Assembly (NCBI GenBank): GCA_035645095.1
Contig: DASQNG010000029.1
Span: 1 to 41,645 of the forward strand
Reading direction: 5' to 3'
DNA: 41,645 nucleotides
Source of the DNA: Gaiellasilicea sp035645095
Lineage (GTDB): Bacteria; Actinomycetota; Thermoleophilia; Gaiellales; Gaiellaceae
A program made the translations under genes and the position numbers. A model generated the notes under the pieces. The model was not told the origin of the DNA and made no database searches. It was given only the letters and a program-made list of their open reading frames with translations. Below are positions 23,870-31,086 of the stretch, piece by piece; position 1 is the first letter of the stretch, and the number at the start of each line of letters is the position of its first letter.

Positions 23870-25374
23870 CGACGTACCAGCTGCCGCAAGCGCCTCCCGG
23901 CTGCGCCATTCTGCACCAGCGCCGACTCCCCTTGCACGGGGATGCCGTACTCGGCCCACCGCCGCTCGACGAGCGCGCGAACCTCGTCGCTCATCGCCAC
24001 CTCGTCCGGCCACTCCCGCGTGCCCTCGAGCGGCCCCTTCGCCGTCGCGTCGATCCCGATCTTCCCGCCGATGAACTGCCGCGTGGGCGCATGGTCGAGG
24101 TGATCGAGGGGGCCCTCCGTCAGCACCACGTCGCGGACGGGGTCGACGTTCGCGCCGACGTAGAAGAAGACCTCCTCGTAGTCGTGGACGTCGACGTGCT
24201 CGTCGACGACGACGACGGCCTTCGAGAGCGACAGCATCCCGAGGCCCCAGATCGCGTGCATCACCTTGCGCGCGTGGCCAGGGAAGGCCTTCCGGATCGA
24301 GACGATGACGCAGTTGTGGAACGTGCCGGCGACGGGGAGGTCGTAGTCGACGATCTCCGGCACCGTCATCCGCACGGCGGGCAGGAAGATCCGCTCGGTC
24401 GCCTTGCCGAGCCAGGCGTCCTCCTGCGGCGGCTTGCCGACGACGATCGACGGGTAGATCGCGTCGCGCCGCATCGTCAACGCCGTCACGTGGAAGATCG
24501 GGAAGGGCTCCGCCGGCGTGTAGAAGCCGGTGTGGTCGCCGAAAGGGCCCTCGATCCCGAGCTCGTCCGGCTCCACGTACCCCTCGAGCACGAACTCCGC
24601 GTGCGCGGGCACCTCGAGGTCGATCGTCCGCGCCTTGACCATCTCGACCGGGCTGCCGCGGAAGAAGCCGGCGAGCATCAGCTCGCCGATGTGCTTCGGG
24701 AGCGGCGCGCTCGCGGCGTAGGCGGTGATGGGGTCGAGCCCGAGCGCGACGGCGACGGGGATGCGGCCGTCGGTCGCGAGCCAGTCGGCGCGGCCGTCCT
24801 TGTGGATCTGCCAGTGCATGAACGTCGAGCTCCGGTCGATCACCTGCATCCGGTACATGCCGAGGTTCCGGATGCCGGTGCGGGGGTCGCGCGTGATGAC
24901 GGCCGGGAGCGTGATGAACGGCGCCGGGTCGCCGGGCCAGCAGCGCATCACGGGCAAGAGCCCGAGGTCGACGTCGTCGCCCGTCAGGACGACCTCCTGG
25001 CAGGGGCCGCTGCGGACCGAGCGCGGGCCCGAGCCGGCGATCGACTTCAGCTTCTGGAGCCCCCGGAGCTTGTCGACGAGACCCGTCGGCGGCTGCAGCT
25101 CGAGGACGTCGGCGACGCGCTCGGCCAGGTCGTCGAGCCGCTCGACGCCGAACGCGAGCGCCATCCGCCGCTCCGTGCCGAACTGGTTGATCAGGAGCGG
25201 GTGCGACGAGCCCTTCGGGCGCTCGAAGAGGAGCGCCGGCCCTCCTGCTTTCACGATCCGGTCGACGATCTCGGTGATCTCGAGGTCGGGGTCGACCTCC
25301 GCGCTCACGCGGACGAGCTCCCCCTCGCGCTCGAGGAGGCGGATCCACTCGCGCAGGTCGGCGGGGGGCGCCAT
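23866..25374 (-). CDS. UbiD-family prenyl-FMN decarboxylase (likely naphthoate decarboxylase of the futalosine route)
   Basis: 502 aa, ATG. It has UbiD blocks throughout: LGMYRMQVID near 171-180, with the conserved Arg R175, MHWQIHKDG at 186-194, and DELGIEGPFGDHTGFY at 270-285, which holds the acidic active-site residues and the Mn/prenyl-FMN site. The family decarboxylates aromatic and unsaturated acids with prenylated FMN, here supplied by the ubiX gene of the same region. In Mqn-type organisms a UbiD homologue (called MqnL) is proposed to remove CO2 from the 1,4-dihydroxy-6-naphthoate intermediate, which is the best guess from context. Length is normal. Its start has no ribosome site but a close -10-like TAGACT. 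Confidence 0.88.
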   Translation of the reverse strand: MAPPADLREWIRLLEREGELVRVSAEVDPDLEITEIVDRIVKAGGPALLFERPKGSSHPLLINQFGTERRMALAFGVERLDDLAERVADVLELQPPTGLVDKLRGLQKLKSIAGSGPRSVRSGPCQEVVLTGDDVDLGLLPVMRCWPGDPAPFITLPAVITRDPRTGIRNLGMYRMQVIDRSSTFMHWQIHKDGRADWLATDGRIPVAVALGLDPITAYAASAPLPKHIGELMLAGFFRGSPVEMVKARTIDLEVPAHAEFVLEGYVEPDELGIEGPFGDHTGFYTPAEPFPIFHVTALTMRRDAIYPSIVVGKPPQEDAWLGKATERIFLPAVRMTVPEIVDYDLPVAGTFHNCVIVSIRKAFPGHARKVMHAIWGLGMLSLSKAVVVVDEHVDVHDYEEVFFYVGANVDPVRDVVLTEGPLDHLDHAPTRQFIGGKIGIDATAKGPLEGTREWPDEVAMSDEVRALVERRWAEYGIPVQGESALVQNGAAGRRLRQLVRR

Positions 25375-25382
25375 CCGCGCCC

Positions 25383-25388
25383 AGTCTA
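25383..25388 (-). promoter_or_regulatory. Putative leaderless -10 for the UbiD gene
   Basis: TAGACT on the minus strand, 8 nt before the ATG at 25374. The same hexamer precedes the genes at 4299 and 37986. Confidence 0.45.
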
Positions 25389-25414
25389 CGGAGCCGGAGT
25401 CGACGTGCCGAGTG

Positions 25415-25555
25415 TCAGCGGCGGCGCCGGTGGCGGAGCCACTTCGACGTCTCGCCGAACGCGATCACGGCGACGAAGACGAGCCCGGTCAGCAGCATCA
25501 TCATGATGACGTTGCGGCCTTCCTCGGCCGCGTTGGCGACGAGCCACGCGAACAT
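25415..25555 (-). CDS. 46-aa single-span membrane protein
   Basis: A short ATG-to-TGA frame of 46 codons. The order is a short N-terminus (MFAWLVANAAEEGRN), one hydrophobic stretch at about 16-34 (VIMMMLLTGLVFVAVIAFG), then ETSKWLRHRRRR, a strongly basic end. By the positive-inside rule the C-terminus is cytosolic. It starts 9 nt after the stop of the upstream gene, in the direction of the operon, with a TAGAGT box 6 nt ahead, and fills most of the otherwise empty 190-nt gap before the UbiD gene. I do not recognise a family. It might assist a membrane step of quinone or heme synthesis, or bc complex assembly, but only the position says so. Confidence 0.55.
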   Translation of the reverse strand: MFAWLVANAAEEGRNVIMMMLLTGLVFVAVIAFGETSKWLRHRRRR

Positions 25556-25561
25556 GCCGCG

Positions 25562-25567
25562 ACTCTA
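25562..25567 (-). promoter_or_regulatory. Putative leaderless -10 for the 46-aa gene, overlapping the upstream stop
   Basis: TAGAGT on the minus strand, 6 nt before the ATG at 25555. Its TAG is the stop codon of the upstream 154-aa gene. It is part of a 16-nt sequence also found before DedA. Confidence 0.4.
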
Positions 25568-26029
25568 GCCGAGCAGCCGGGCGTGCGCAGCGACGGCTCG
25601 CTCGATCGCAGCCTCGTCCGCGTCGCCCCCCAGGCGCGCTGCCGCGCGCAGCCACTCGCGGGCATCGCCGGGCCTCCCCTCGGCGCGCAGTGCGGCGCAG
25701 GCGGAGATCAGCTCCGCGAGCGTCGCGACGGCGTCGAGCTCGCCCGTCGACGCCACCCGCACCAGCCCGTGGGCGTAGAGATAGTCGCCGAGCAGGAGCG
25801 CGGTGTCGGGATCGTCGGGCGCGAAGAGCCGCGGCCGCCCGTAGTGGAGGAGATAGCCCTCGTAGATCGTCTCGAGGCCGAGCGCGAAGCGATCCGGCGC
25901 AAGCAGCGAGAAGACCGGCTCCCGCTCCTGCTCGGCCTCCGGCCGCAGGGCCTCGGCCCAGACGGGGCTCTCGGCAGCGGCCCCTTCGGCGACGGCGGCG
26001 AAGACGTCAGTCGCCGCAGAACTCGGCAA
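25565..26029 (-). CDS. Uncharacterised protein, possible polyprenyl-synthase-like remnant
   Basis: Up to 154 aa from a TTG at 26029 that lies inside the last codons of hemL (23-nt overlap). No ATG or GTG fits. The middle part GYLLHYGRPRLFA is followed by LLLGDYLYAHGLVRVASTGE at 78-97 and a helix LDAVATLAELISACAALRAEG. By eye that region lines up with residues 112-147 of the nearby polyprenyl synthase (GDYLFARAFAELCDAGDLAA). No DDxxD motif is present, so a prenyl synthase reaction is not expected. It could be a regulatory or partner subunit, as in two-part heptaprenyl synthases, or a reduced paralogue. Codon use looks like that of its neighbours. No clear function. Confidence 0.65.
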   Translation of the reverse strand: MPSSAATDVFAAVAEGAAAESPVWAEALRPEAEQEREPVFSLLAPDRFALGLETIYEGYLLHYGRPRLFAPDDPDTALLLGDYLYAHGLVRVASTGELDAVATLAELISACAALRAEGRPGDAREWLRAAARLGGDADEAAIERAVAAHARLLG

Positions 26030-27269
26030 CGGCCTCGACCGTCCGGTCGACGTCGTCGACGCTGTGGGCGAGCGACACGAAGAGGCACTCGAACTGCGAC
26101 GGCGCGACGTAGACGCCGCGGGCGAGCAGGTGCCGGAAGAGCGCGCCGTAGCGCTCGACGTCAGCGCCCTGCGCGTCGGCGAAGGAGCGGACGGCGCCGT
26201 CCGCGAGGAAGAGCGTCGCCATCGCGCCGACGCGCTGGACGCGGCCGAACGGGGCGAGCCCCGCCTCGAGCCGCGCGGCCGTGCGCTCGAGCCGCTCGTA
26301 CACGGAGGGGTCGCGCAGGCGCCGCAGCACCGACGTGCCGGCTGCGGTCGCGAGCGGGTTCCCCGAGAGTGTCCCGGCCTGGTACACGTCGCCTGCCGGC
26401 GCGAGCCGCTCCATCACGTCCGCGCGGCCGCCGAACGCCGCCGCCGGCAGGCCACCGCCGACGATCTTGCCGAGGATCGTCAGGTCCGGGAGAACGCCGT
26501 AGCGCTCCTGCGCGCCGCCGCGCGCGACGCGGAAGCCCGTGATCACCTCGTCGAAGACGAGCAGCGCGCCGGAGGCGTCGCACAGCGCCCGCAGCGCCTC
26601 GAGGAACCCCGGCTCGGGCGGGACGACGCCCATGTTCCCCGCCACCGGCTCGACGGCGATCGCGGCGAGCCCCTCGCCGTAGCGCTCGACGGCCGCCGCG
26701 ACCGCGTCGACGTCGTTGTACGCGGTGACGATCGTGTCCGCCGTCACGCCTGTCGGCACGCCGGGGCTCGACGGGATCCCGAGCGTCGCGAGCCCGGAGC
26801 CCGCGCTCGCGAGCAGCGCGTCGACGTGGCCGTGGTAGCAGCCGGCGAACTTGAGGATCCGGTCACGCCGCGTGAAGCCGCGCGCGAGCCGGATCGCGCT
26901 CATCGCCGCCTCGGTGCCGGAGGAGACGAGGCGGACGAGCTCCACCGACGGCACCGCGTCGACGATCTCCGCGGCGAGCTCGACCTCCGCCTCCGTCGGC
27001 GCCCCGAACGTCGTGCCGCGCCGCGCGGCCGCCTCGATCGCGGAGAGCGTCTCCGGGTCCGCGTGCCCGAGCACGAGCGGCCCCCACGACATCACCCAGT
27101 CGACGTAGCGGTTGCCGTCGACGTCCTCGATCGTCGAGCCCGAGCCGCTGCGCATGAAGACGGGTTCGTCGAGGCCGACCGCGCGCATCGCCCGCACCGG
27201 CGAGTTGACGCCGCCCGGGATCAGCCGCTCCGCGCGCCGCGCCAGCTCCGACCGCTGCCTCAGAGCCAC
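26007..27269 (-). CDS. hemL: Glutamate-1-semialdehyde 2,1-aminomutase
   Basis: 420 aa from the GTG at 27269, within the last codons of hemB (10-nt overlap). The frame is open further upstream but the family begins here (RQRSELARRAERLIPGGVN). PLP site: K268 in LTILGKIVGGGLP and D240 in LVFDEVITGFR; SSGTEAAMSA near 116-125 holds the phosphate. It turns glutamate-1-semialdehyde into 5-aminolevulinate, so the cell uses the C5 heme route from glutamyl-tRNA. It acts in the cytosol with HemB, encoded just upstream. Length is normal. Its 3' end overlaps the uncharacterised 154-aa frame. Confidence 0.93.
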   Translation of the reverse strand: MALRQRSELARRAERLIPGGVNSPVRAMRAVGLDEPVFMRSGSGSTIEDVDGNRYVDWVMSWGPLVLGHADPETLSAIEAAARRGTTFGAPTEAEVELAAEIVDAVPSVELVRLVSSGTEAAMSAIRLARGFTRRDRILKFAGCYHGHVDALLASAGSGLATLGIPSSPGVPTGVTADTIVTAYNDVDAVAAAVERYGEGLAAIAVEPVAGNMGVVPPEPGFLEALRALCDASGALLVFDEVITGFRVARGGAQERYGVLPDLTILGKIVGGGLPAAAFGGRADVMERLAPAGDVYQAGTLSGNPLATAAGTSVLRRLRDPSVYERLERTAARLEAGLAPFGRVQRVGAMATLFLADGAVRSFADAQGADVERYGALFRHLLARGVYVAPSQFECLFVSLAHSVDDVDRTVEAVAEFCGD

Positions 27270-28207
27270 GTCGCGAGCTCCTTCGTCCAGTAGGAGACGA
27301 CGAGGTCCGCGCCGGCGCGGCGGATCGCCGTCAGTGTCTCGAGCGCCGCCCCGCGCTCGTCGACGTGCCCCCGCGCCGCCGCCGCCTTCACCATCGCGTA
27401 CTCCCCGGAGACGTTGTACGCGGCGACGGGGCAGTCGAAGCGCTCCCGCACCGCGCGAATCACGTCGAGGTACGGGAGCGCCGGCTTCACCAGCAGGACG
27501 TCCGCGCCTTCGGCGACGTCGAGCTCGCACTCGCGCAGCGCCTCGCGCGCGTTCGCTGCGTCCATCTGGTAGCCGCGGCGGTCTCCCTCGGAGGGCGCCG
27601 ACTCCGCAACGTCGCGGAACGGCCCGTAGAAGGCGGAGGCGTACTTCGCCGCGTACGAGACGATCGGCGTCTGCGGCAGCGCCTCGCGGATCGCCCCGAC
27701 CCGCCCGTCCATCATGTCGCTCGGCGCAACGGCGTCGGCGCCGGCGTCCACATGGCTCACGGCGGTGCGGACGAGCAGGTCGAGCGTCTCGTCGTTCTCG
27801 ACCGACCCCTCGCGGAGAACGCCGCAGTGGCCGTGCGCCGTGTACTCGCAGAGGCACACGTCCGTCAACAGCACGAGCCCGGGCTGCTCCGCCCGCAGCG
27901 CCCGCAGCGTGCGCTGGACGATTCCATCGTCGTCCCACGCCCCGGAGCCCTCCTCGTCCTTCTCCTCCGGGATCCCGAAGAGCAGCACCGCGGGGACTCC
28001 GAGCCGCACCAGCTCCTCCGCCTCCGCGACGAGGTCGTCGACCGAGTGGCGGGCGAGCCCCGGCAGCTCCGGGTTCGGGACGCTCGACGGGCCGACGAAG
28101 AGCGGCAGCACGAAGGCGTCGAGGTCGAGCCGCGTCTCCCGTACGAGCGAGCGCAGCGCATCCGTGCGCCGCAGTCGGCGCAACCGCGTGGCGGGGAAGG
28201 CGCTCAC
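27260..28207 (-). CDS. hemB: Porphobilinogen synthase (delta-aminolevulinate dehydratase)
   Basis: 315 aa, GTG start. The zinc-site cysteines C118, C120 and C128 are present (DVCLCEYTAHGHCG). The two active-site lysines are K188 in YAAKYASAFYGPFR and K241 in LLVKPALPYLD, the latter forming the Schiff base. It joins two 5-aminolevulinates to porphobilinogen in heme synthesis. It heads the minus-strand run that leads into quinone and bc complex genes; there is no ribosome site, but TAACCT sits 6 nt before the start. The Zn-type cysteines are kept, so it is not the Mg-only plant/Pseudomonas form. Confidence 0.94.
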   Translation of the reverse strand: MSAFPATRLRRLRRTDALRSLVRETRLDLDAFVLPLFVGPSSVPNPELPGLARHSVDDLVAEAEELVRLGVPAVLLFGIPEEKDEEGSGAWDDDGIVQRTLRALRAEQPGLVLLTDVCLCEYTAHGHCGVLREGSVENDETLDLLVRTAVSHVDAGADAVAPSDMMDGRVGAIREALPQTPIVSYAAKYASAFYGPFRDVAESAPSEGDRRGYQMDAANAREALRECELDVAEGADVLLVKPALPYLDVIRAVRERFDCPVAAYNVSGEYAMVKAAAARGHVDERGAALETLTAIRRAGADLVVSYWTKELATWL

Positions 28208-28213
28208 GCCCAG

Positions 28214-28219
28214 AGGTTA
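28214..28219 (-). promoter_or_regulatory. Putative leaderless -10 for hemB
   Basis: TAACCT on the minus strand, 6 nt before the GTG at 28207, in the 19-nt gap after the ABC permease gene. It would start the heme and quinone run separately from the exporter genes. Confidence 0.4.
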
Positions 28220-28226
28220 CTCGGCG

Positions 28227-29555
28227 CTACGCCGGCAGCCGCCGCACCGCGAACCGCGCCGCGACCCCGTAGGCAGCGCCGAGGCCGGCGAGCCACGCGC
28301 CTTCGCGCAGGAGCGCCGGCCACGGGTCGAGGTCGAAGAGCGCGCCCGTGAAGAGGCGGAACGCGTGCGCGAACGGCAGCACGTCGCTGACGTGCCCCGC
28401 CGCCGGCGCGACCTCGCGCGGCACGAGGCCGAGGAAGACGATCGGCAGCGCCGCGAGGATCGCGACGAGCGACGCGGTGCGGGCGTCACCGGCGAGGGCG
28501 CCGATCAGGGCGCCGAGCGCGCCGAGCGCCGCGCCGGCGAGCGCGAATCCGACAGCCACGAGCGGGAGGCGCGCCCACGGCTGTCCGCCCTCCACGCCGC
28601 CGAGCTCGATGATCAGCCCGAACGCGACGACGATCCCGAGGCCGAGCGCGACGGCCGCGACCGTCGCGAGCGCGGCCTTCGCCGCGACGAGCTGGGACGG
28701 CCCGGCGAGGCCGCGCCGCAGGCGGGCGAGCGTCCCCTCGTCCCGCTCGGCCGCGAGCGCGGCGGCCGCGAGCAGGAGCGCGAGGAACGCGATCGTCAGC
28801 GCCGCCGCATAGGCCTGCGCCTGCGCGGAAAGCACCCACGTGCGACCGGTCGGCGACGCCTGCTCGAGCTCGATCGGGTTCGCGGTCGCCCGCAGCGCGT
28901 CGTCCGTCTCGCCGAGCGCGGAGCGCGCCGTCCGCACGAAGTCGCGCAGCCGCTCCACCCTCGGCCCCGGCGGTAGCTCGTCGATCAACGCGCCTGCACG
29001 CTCGAGGCCGAGCACGTCCACCTCGCGACCGAGGAACGAGGCGGTGCCGCCCCGCAACAGCAGGCGGGTGTACTCGAGGTTCGCCTCGATGTAGGCGTCC
29101 TGCAGCTGCCGGTTGAGCGCGTAGACGAGCGCCTGCACCTGCTGCGCCACCCGCACGGAGACGCCGCCGCGCGTCGTCTCCAGCTCGAGGCGGGGGCTGC
29201 GCACCATGCCGCGCAGGTCGCCGACGAACCCGCGGGGCACCACGAGCAGGGCGACGACACGGCCCGACGCGAGCTGCCGCTCCGCCTCGGGGCGGTCGAG
29301 CCGGACGAGCGTCACCTCGTTCGCGACCCGGTCGACCGTCCGCTCGACGTCGAACGTGCGGCCGCCGACCTCGATCTGCGCCGGCAGCCCCTCCTCGTCC
29401 ACGAACGCCACGCGCGGCTTCGCGTTGGCGTAGCTCGCGACGAGGCCGACGAGCGCAGCGATCACGAGCGGGTACGCGAGCAGCACACCGAGCAGGAGCG
29501 GCGAGCGCCGGAGGACGAGCAGGTCCTTGCGCAGAAGGAGGAGCGCTGGCCTCAC
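28227..29555 (-). CDS. ABC-2 type transporter permease
   Basis: 442 aa from the GTG at 29555 that overlaps the ATPase stop by 4 nt (GTGA). The start RPALLLLRKDLLVLRRSPLLL leads into one span (about 20-40). A large outside region (about 45-250) follows, then a cluster of five spans (about 255-430) with the linker AAERDEGTLARLRRGLAGP, typical of ABC-2 exporters of the NatB/YhgE kind. It should work with the ATP-binding protein encoded just before it. Substrate unknown; lipids, drugs or sodium are all known for the family. It lies beside heme genes, but is longer than CcmB and lacks its features, so heme export is not supported. Confidence 0.8.
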   Translation of the reverse strand: MRPALLLLRKDLLVLRRSPLLLGVLLAYPLVIAALVGLVASYANAKPRVAFVDEEGLPAQIEVGGRTFDVERTVDRVANEVTLVRLDRPEAERQLASGRVVALLVVPRGFVGDLRGMVRSPRLELETTRGGVSVRVAQQVQALVYALNRQLQDAYIEANLEYTRLLLRGGTASFLGREVDVLGLERAGALIDELPPGPRVERLRDFVRTARSALGETDDALRATANPIELEQASPTGRTWVLSAQAQAYAAALTIAFLALLLAAAALAAERDEGTLARLRRGLAGPSQLVAAKAALATVAAVALGLGIVVAFGLIIELGGVEGGQPWARLPLVAVGFALAGAALGALGALIGALAGDARTASLVAILAALPIVFLGLVPREVAPAAGHVSDVLPFAHAFRLFTGALFDLDPWPALLREGAWLAGLGAAYGVAARFAVRRLPA

Positions 29556-30142
29556 GCCGGCAGGAGCCTGCCGTCCTCGATCCGCACCGTCCGCCCCGCG
29601 CGGCCGACCTCCTCGACGTTCTGCGTCGCGAAGCAGACCGCGCCTCCCTCGCCACAGAGGCGGTGGAGCCGCTCCCACAGGAGCTCCCGCTGCGCCGGGT
29701 CGAGCGACGCCGTCGGCTCGTCGAGCAGAAGCACGCGCGGCGCGCCGAGGAGCGCGAGCGCGAGGTTCAGCCGCTGCCGCATGCCGACCGAGAGCGTGCC
29801 CGCGGTGGCGCCGGAGCCGAGCTCGAGCTCCTCCAGGAGCGGGTCGACGGCCGCGTAGTCGCCCGCGAGCCGCGCGAAGAGCTCGAGGTTCTCGCGGGCC
29901 GTCAGCCGTGCGTACAGTGCCGGCCGCTGCGGCGCCCAGCCGACGGGCGCAGCTCGCGTCACCTCACCGCGGGACGACTCGAGCGCGCCCGCGAGGATCG
30001 AGAGCAGCGTCGACTTCCCGGCGCCGTTCGGGCCGACGAGCGCGACGGCCTCGCCGGCGGCCAGCTCGAAGTCGGCCGGCCGGAGCACCTCGCGGTCGCC
30101 GTAGCGCCGGGAGACGCCGCGCGCCGAGAGGAGTGCCGTCAC
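29552..30142 (-). CDS. ABC transporter ATP-binding protein
   Basis: 196 aa, GTG start with AGGACGG upstream. Walker A is GPNGAGKST at 37-45, the Q-loop glutamine is Q72, the signature LSVGM is at 117-121, and Walker B with the catalytic Glu is VLLLDEPTASLD at 137-148. The H-loop residue that usually follows as ATH is Q174 (FATQNVEE), which could lower ATP turnover. At 196 aa it is short; typical exporter ATPases have 230-310. It is divergent from the M23-like gene and coupled to the permease. Confidence 0.88.
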   Translation of the reverse strand: MTALLSARGVSRRYGDREVLRPADFELAAGEAVALVGPNGAGKSTLLSILAGALESSRGEVTRAAPVGWAPQRPALYARLTARENLELFARLAGDYAAVDPLLEELELGSGATAGTLSVGMRQRLNLALALLGAPRVLLLDEPTASLDPAQRELLWERLHRLCGEGGAVCFATQNVEEVGRAGRTVRIEDGRLLPA

Positions 30143-30296
30143 CGCTGCCGTCCTGACGCGTCCGTACGCTGCGGAGCGTGGGCGAGCAGCTCGCGACGGC
30201 GCATCCGGCCGATCGTACGTGGGACGACGGGGCGTGGGACGGCCTCGCCTGGGAGGACGTCGCCGACACCCGATGGAAGGGTCAACAAGGGTCGGC

Positions 30297-30302
30297 TATG
30301 GT
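30297..30302 (+). promoter_or_regulatory. Putative leaderless -10 for the M23-like gene
   Basis: TATGGT, 7 nt before the ATG at 30310. A weak -35 (TGGAAG, 30274-30279) lies 17 nt upstream. The same spacing is seen before asnB. Confidence 0.4.
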
Positions 30303-30309
30303 CCAGTGG

Positions 30310-31086
30310 ATGGCCACGGCCCGACAGCTGGACGTCGTGCGTCCGCGTCGGCGGCGACAGAGGACGTTCCTCGAGCGTCACGTCGGTCGGGTTCTCGTGC
30401 TGGCGCTCCTTTCGACGCTTCTGCTCGCAACCCTCCTGCTCACCGCGTGGGGTTCCGGAGGGAGCGTCTCGGCACAGCCGCTCGCGGCGTCGGGGGTGCT
30501 GCCGGGTGGCCGGCCGCAGCCGCAGGTGGTCGCGAGCTTCGGCGACCTCCGCATCCAGCTGCCGGTCGCGCAGAGCGCGGTGACGGCAATCGGTTACCAC
30601 CGCGCGAGCGCGGGCGCGCTCGCGCTCCAACCGGTGGGCCGACAGGGCAATGCGGGCCTCCTCACGCGCCTCTGGAACCGGGTCGTCGGGGCGCCGCGGG
30701 AGCGTCTGACGTGGTTCCAGCTCTCGGGCTCCGGCGGCCCCGGCACGTCTGCGCTGAACGTGGGCGCGGCGCCGGGCACGGACGTCTACGCGCCCGCGGC
30801 GGGAACCGTGATCGGGATCACCGACCACGTGATCGCGAACCGCGCCTACGGCGCCCGCGTCGACATCCGCCCGCAGGCGGCGCCCTCCCTCGTGATCTCG
30901 TTGACGAACCTTCGACCCGACCCGTCGCTCACCGTCGGCTCGCCCGTCGTCGCGGCGACCTCCAAGCTCGGGATCGTGCTCGACCTCTCGCAGGTCGAGC
31001 GTCAGGCGCTCGCGGCGTTCACGCAGGACGCGGGCCACAACGTGGCGGTCGAGGTTCGGCCGGCGGCCACGCTGTCGGTTCGCTGA
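30310..31086 (+). CDS. Membrane-anchored protein with a degenerate LytM/M23-like domain
   Basis: 258 aa from the ATG at 30310. An in-frame ATG at 30298 (AAGGG 7 nt before) and a GTG at 30178 are alternatives; the longer form would leave almost no room for the divergent ABC promoter. A basic start (RPRRRRQR) and one span at 27-47 anchor it with the C-terminus outside. PGTDVYAPAAGTVIGI at 155-170 and AYGARVDI at 179-186 match the beta-sheet core of LytM/M23 peptidases, where GTPVYAPADGTV is typical. The His/Asp zinc ligands (HxxxD, HxH) are not seen, so it should not be an active endopeptidase. It may bind or regulate a wall enzyme. The next gene starts within its stop. Confidence 0.65.
   Translation: MATARQLDVVRPRRRRQRTFLERHVGRVLVLALLSTLLLATLLLTAWGSGGSVSAQPLAASGVLPGGRPQPQVVASFGDLRIQLPVAQSAVTAIGYHRASAGALALQPVGRQGNAGLLTRLWNRVVGAPRERLTWFQLSGSGGPGTSALNVGAAPGTDVYAPAAGTVIGITDHVIANRAYGARVDIRPQAAPSLVISLTNLRPDPSLTVGSPVVAATSKLGIVLDLSQVERQALAAFTQDAGHNVAVEVRPAATLSVR

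Noticed and set aside
23863..25506. Long plus-strand frame across the UbiD gene
   Set aside because: Antisense to a well conserved UbiD protein and without recognisable domains.
28227..30142. CcmA/CcmB heme exporter for cytochrome c maturation, suggested by the hemB neighbour
   Set aside because: The permease has 442 residues with a large outer loop, whereas CcmB has about 220 and six plain spans; no other ccm gene is near.
30178..30309. N-terminal extension of the M23-like protein from a GTG at 30178
   Set aside because: The ribosome site is only 1 nt from the GTG, and the extension would take up the divergent promoter region. ATG 30310 (or 30298) is better supported, though not proven.
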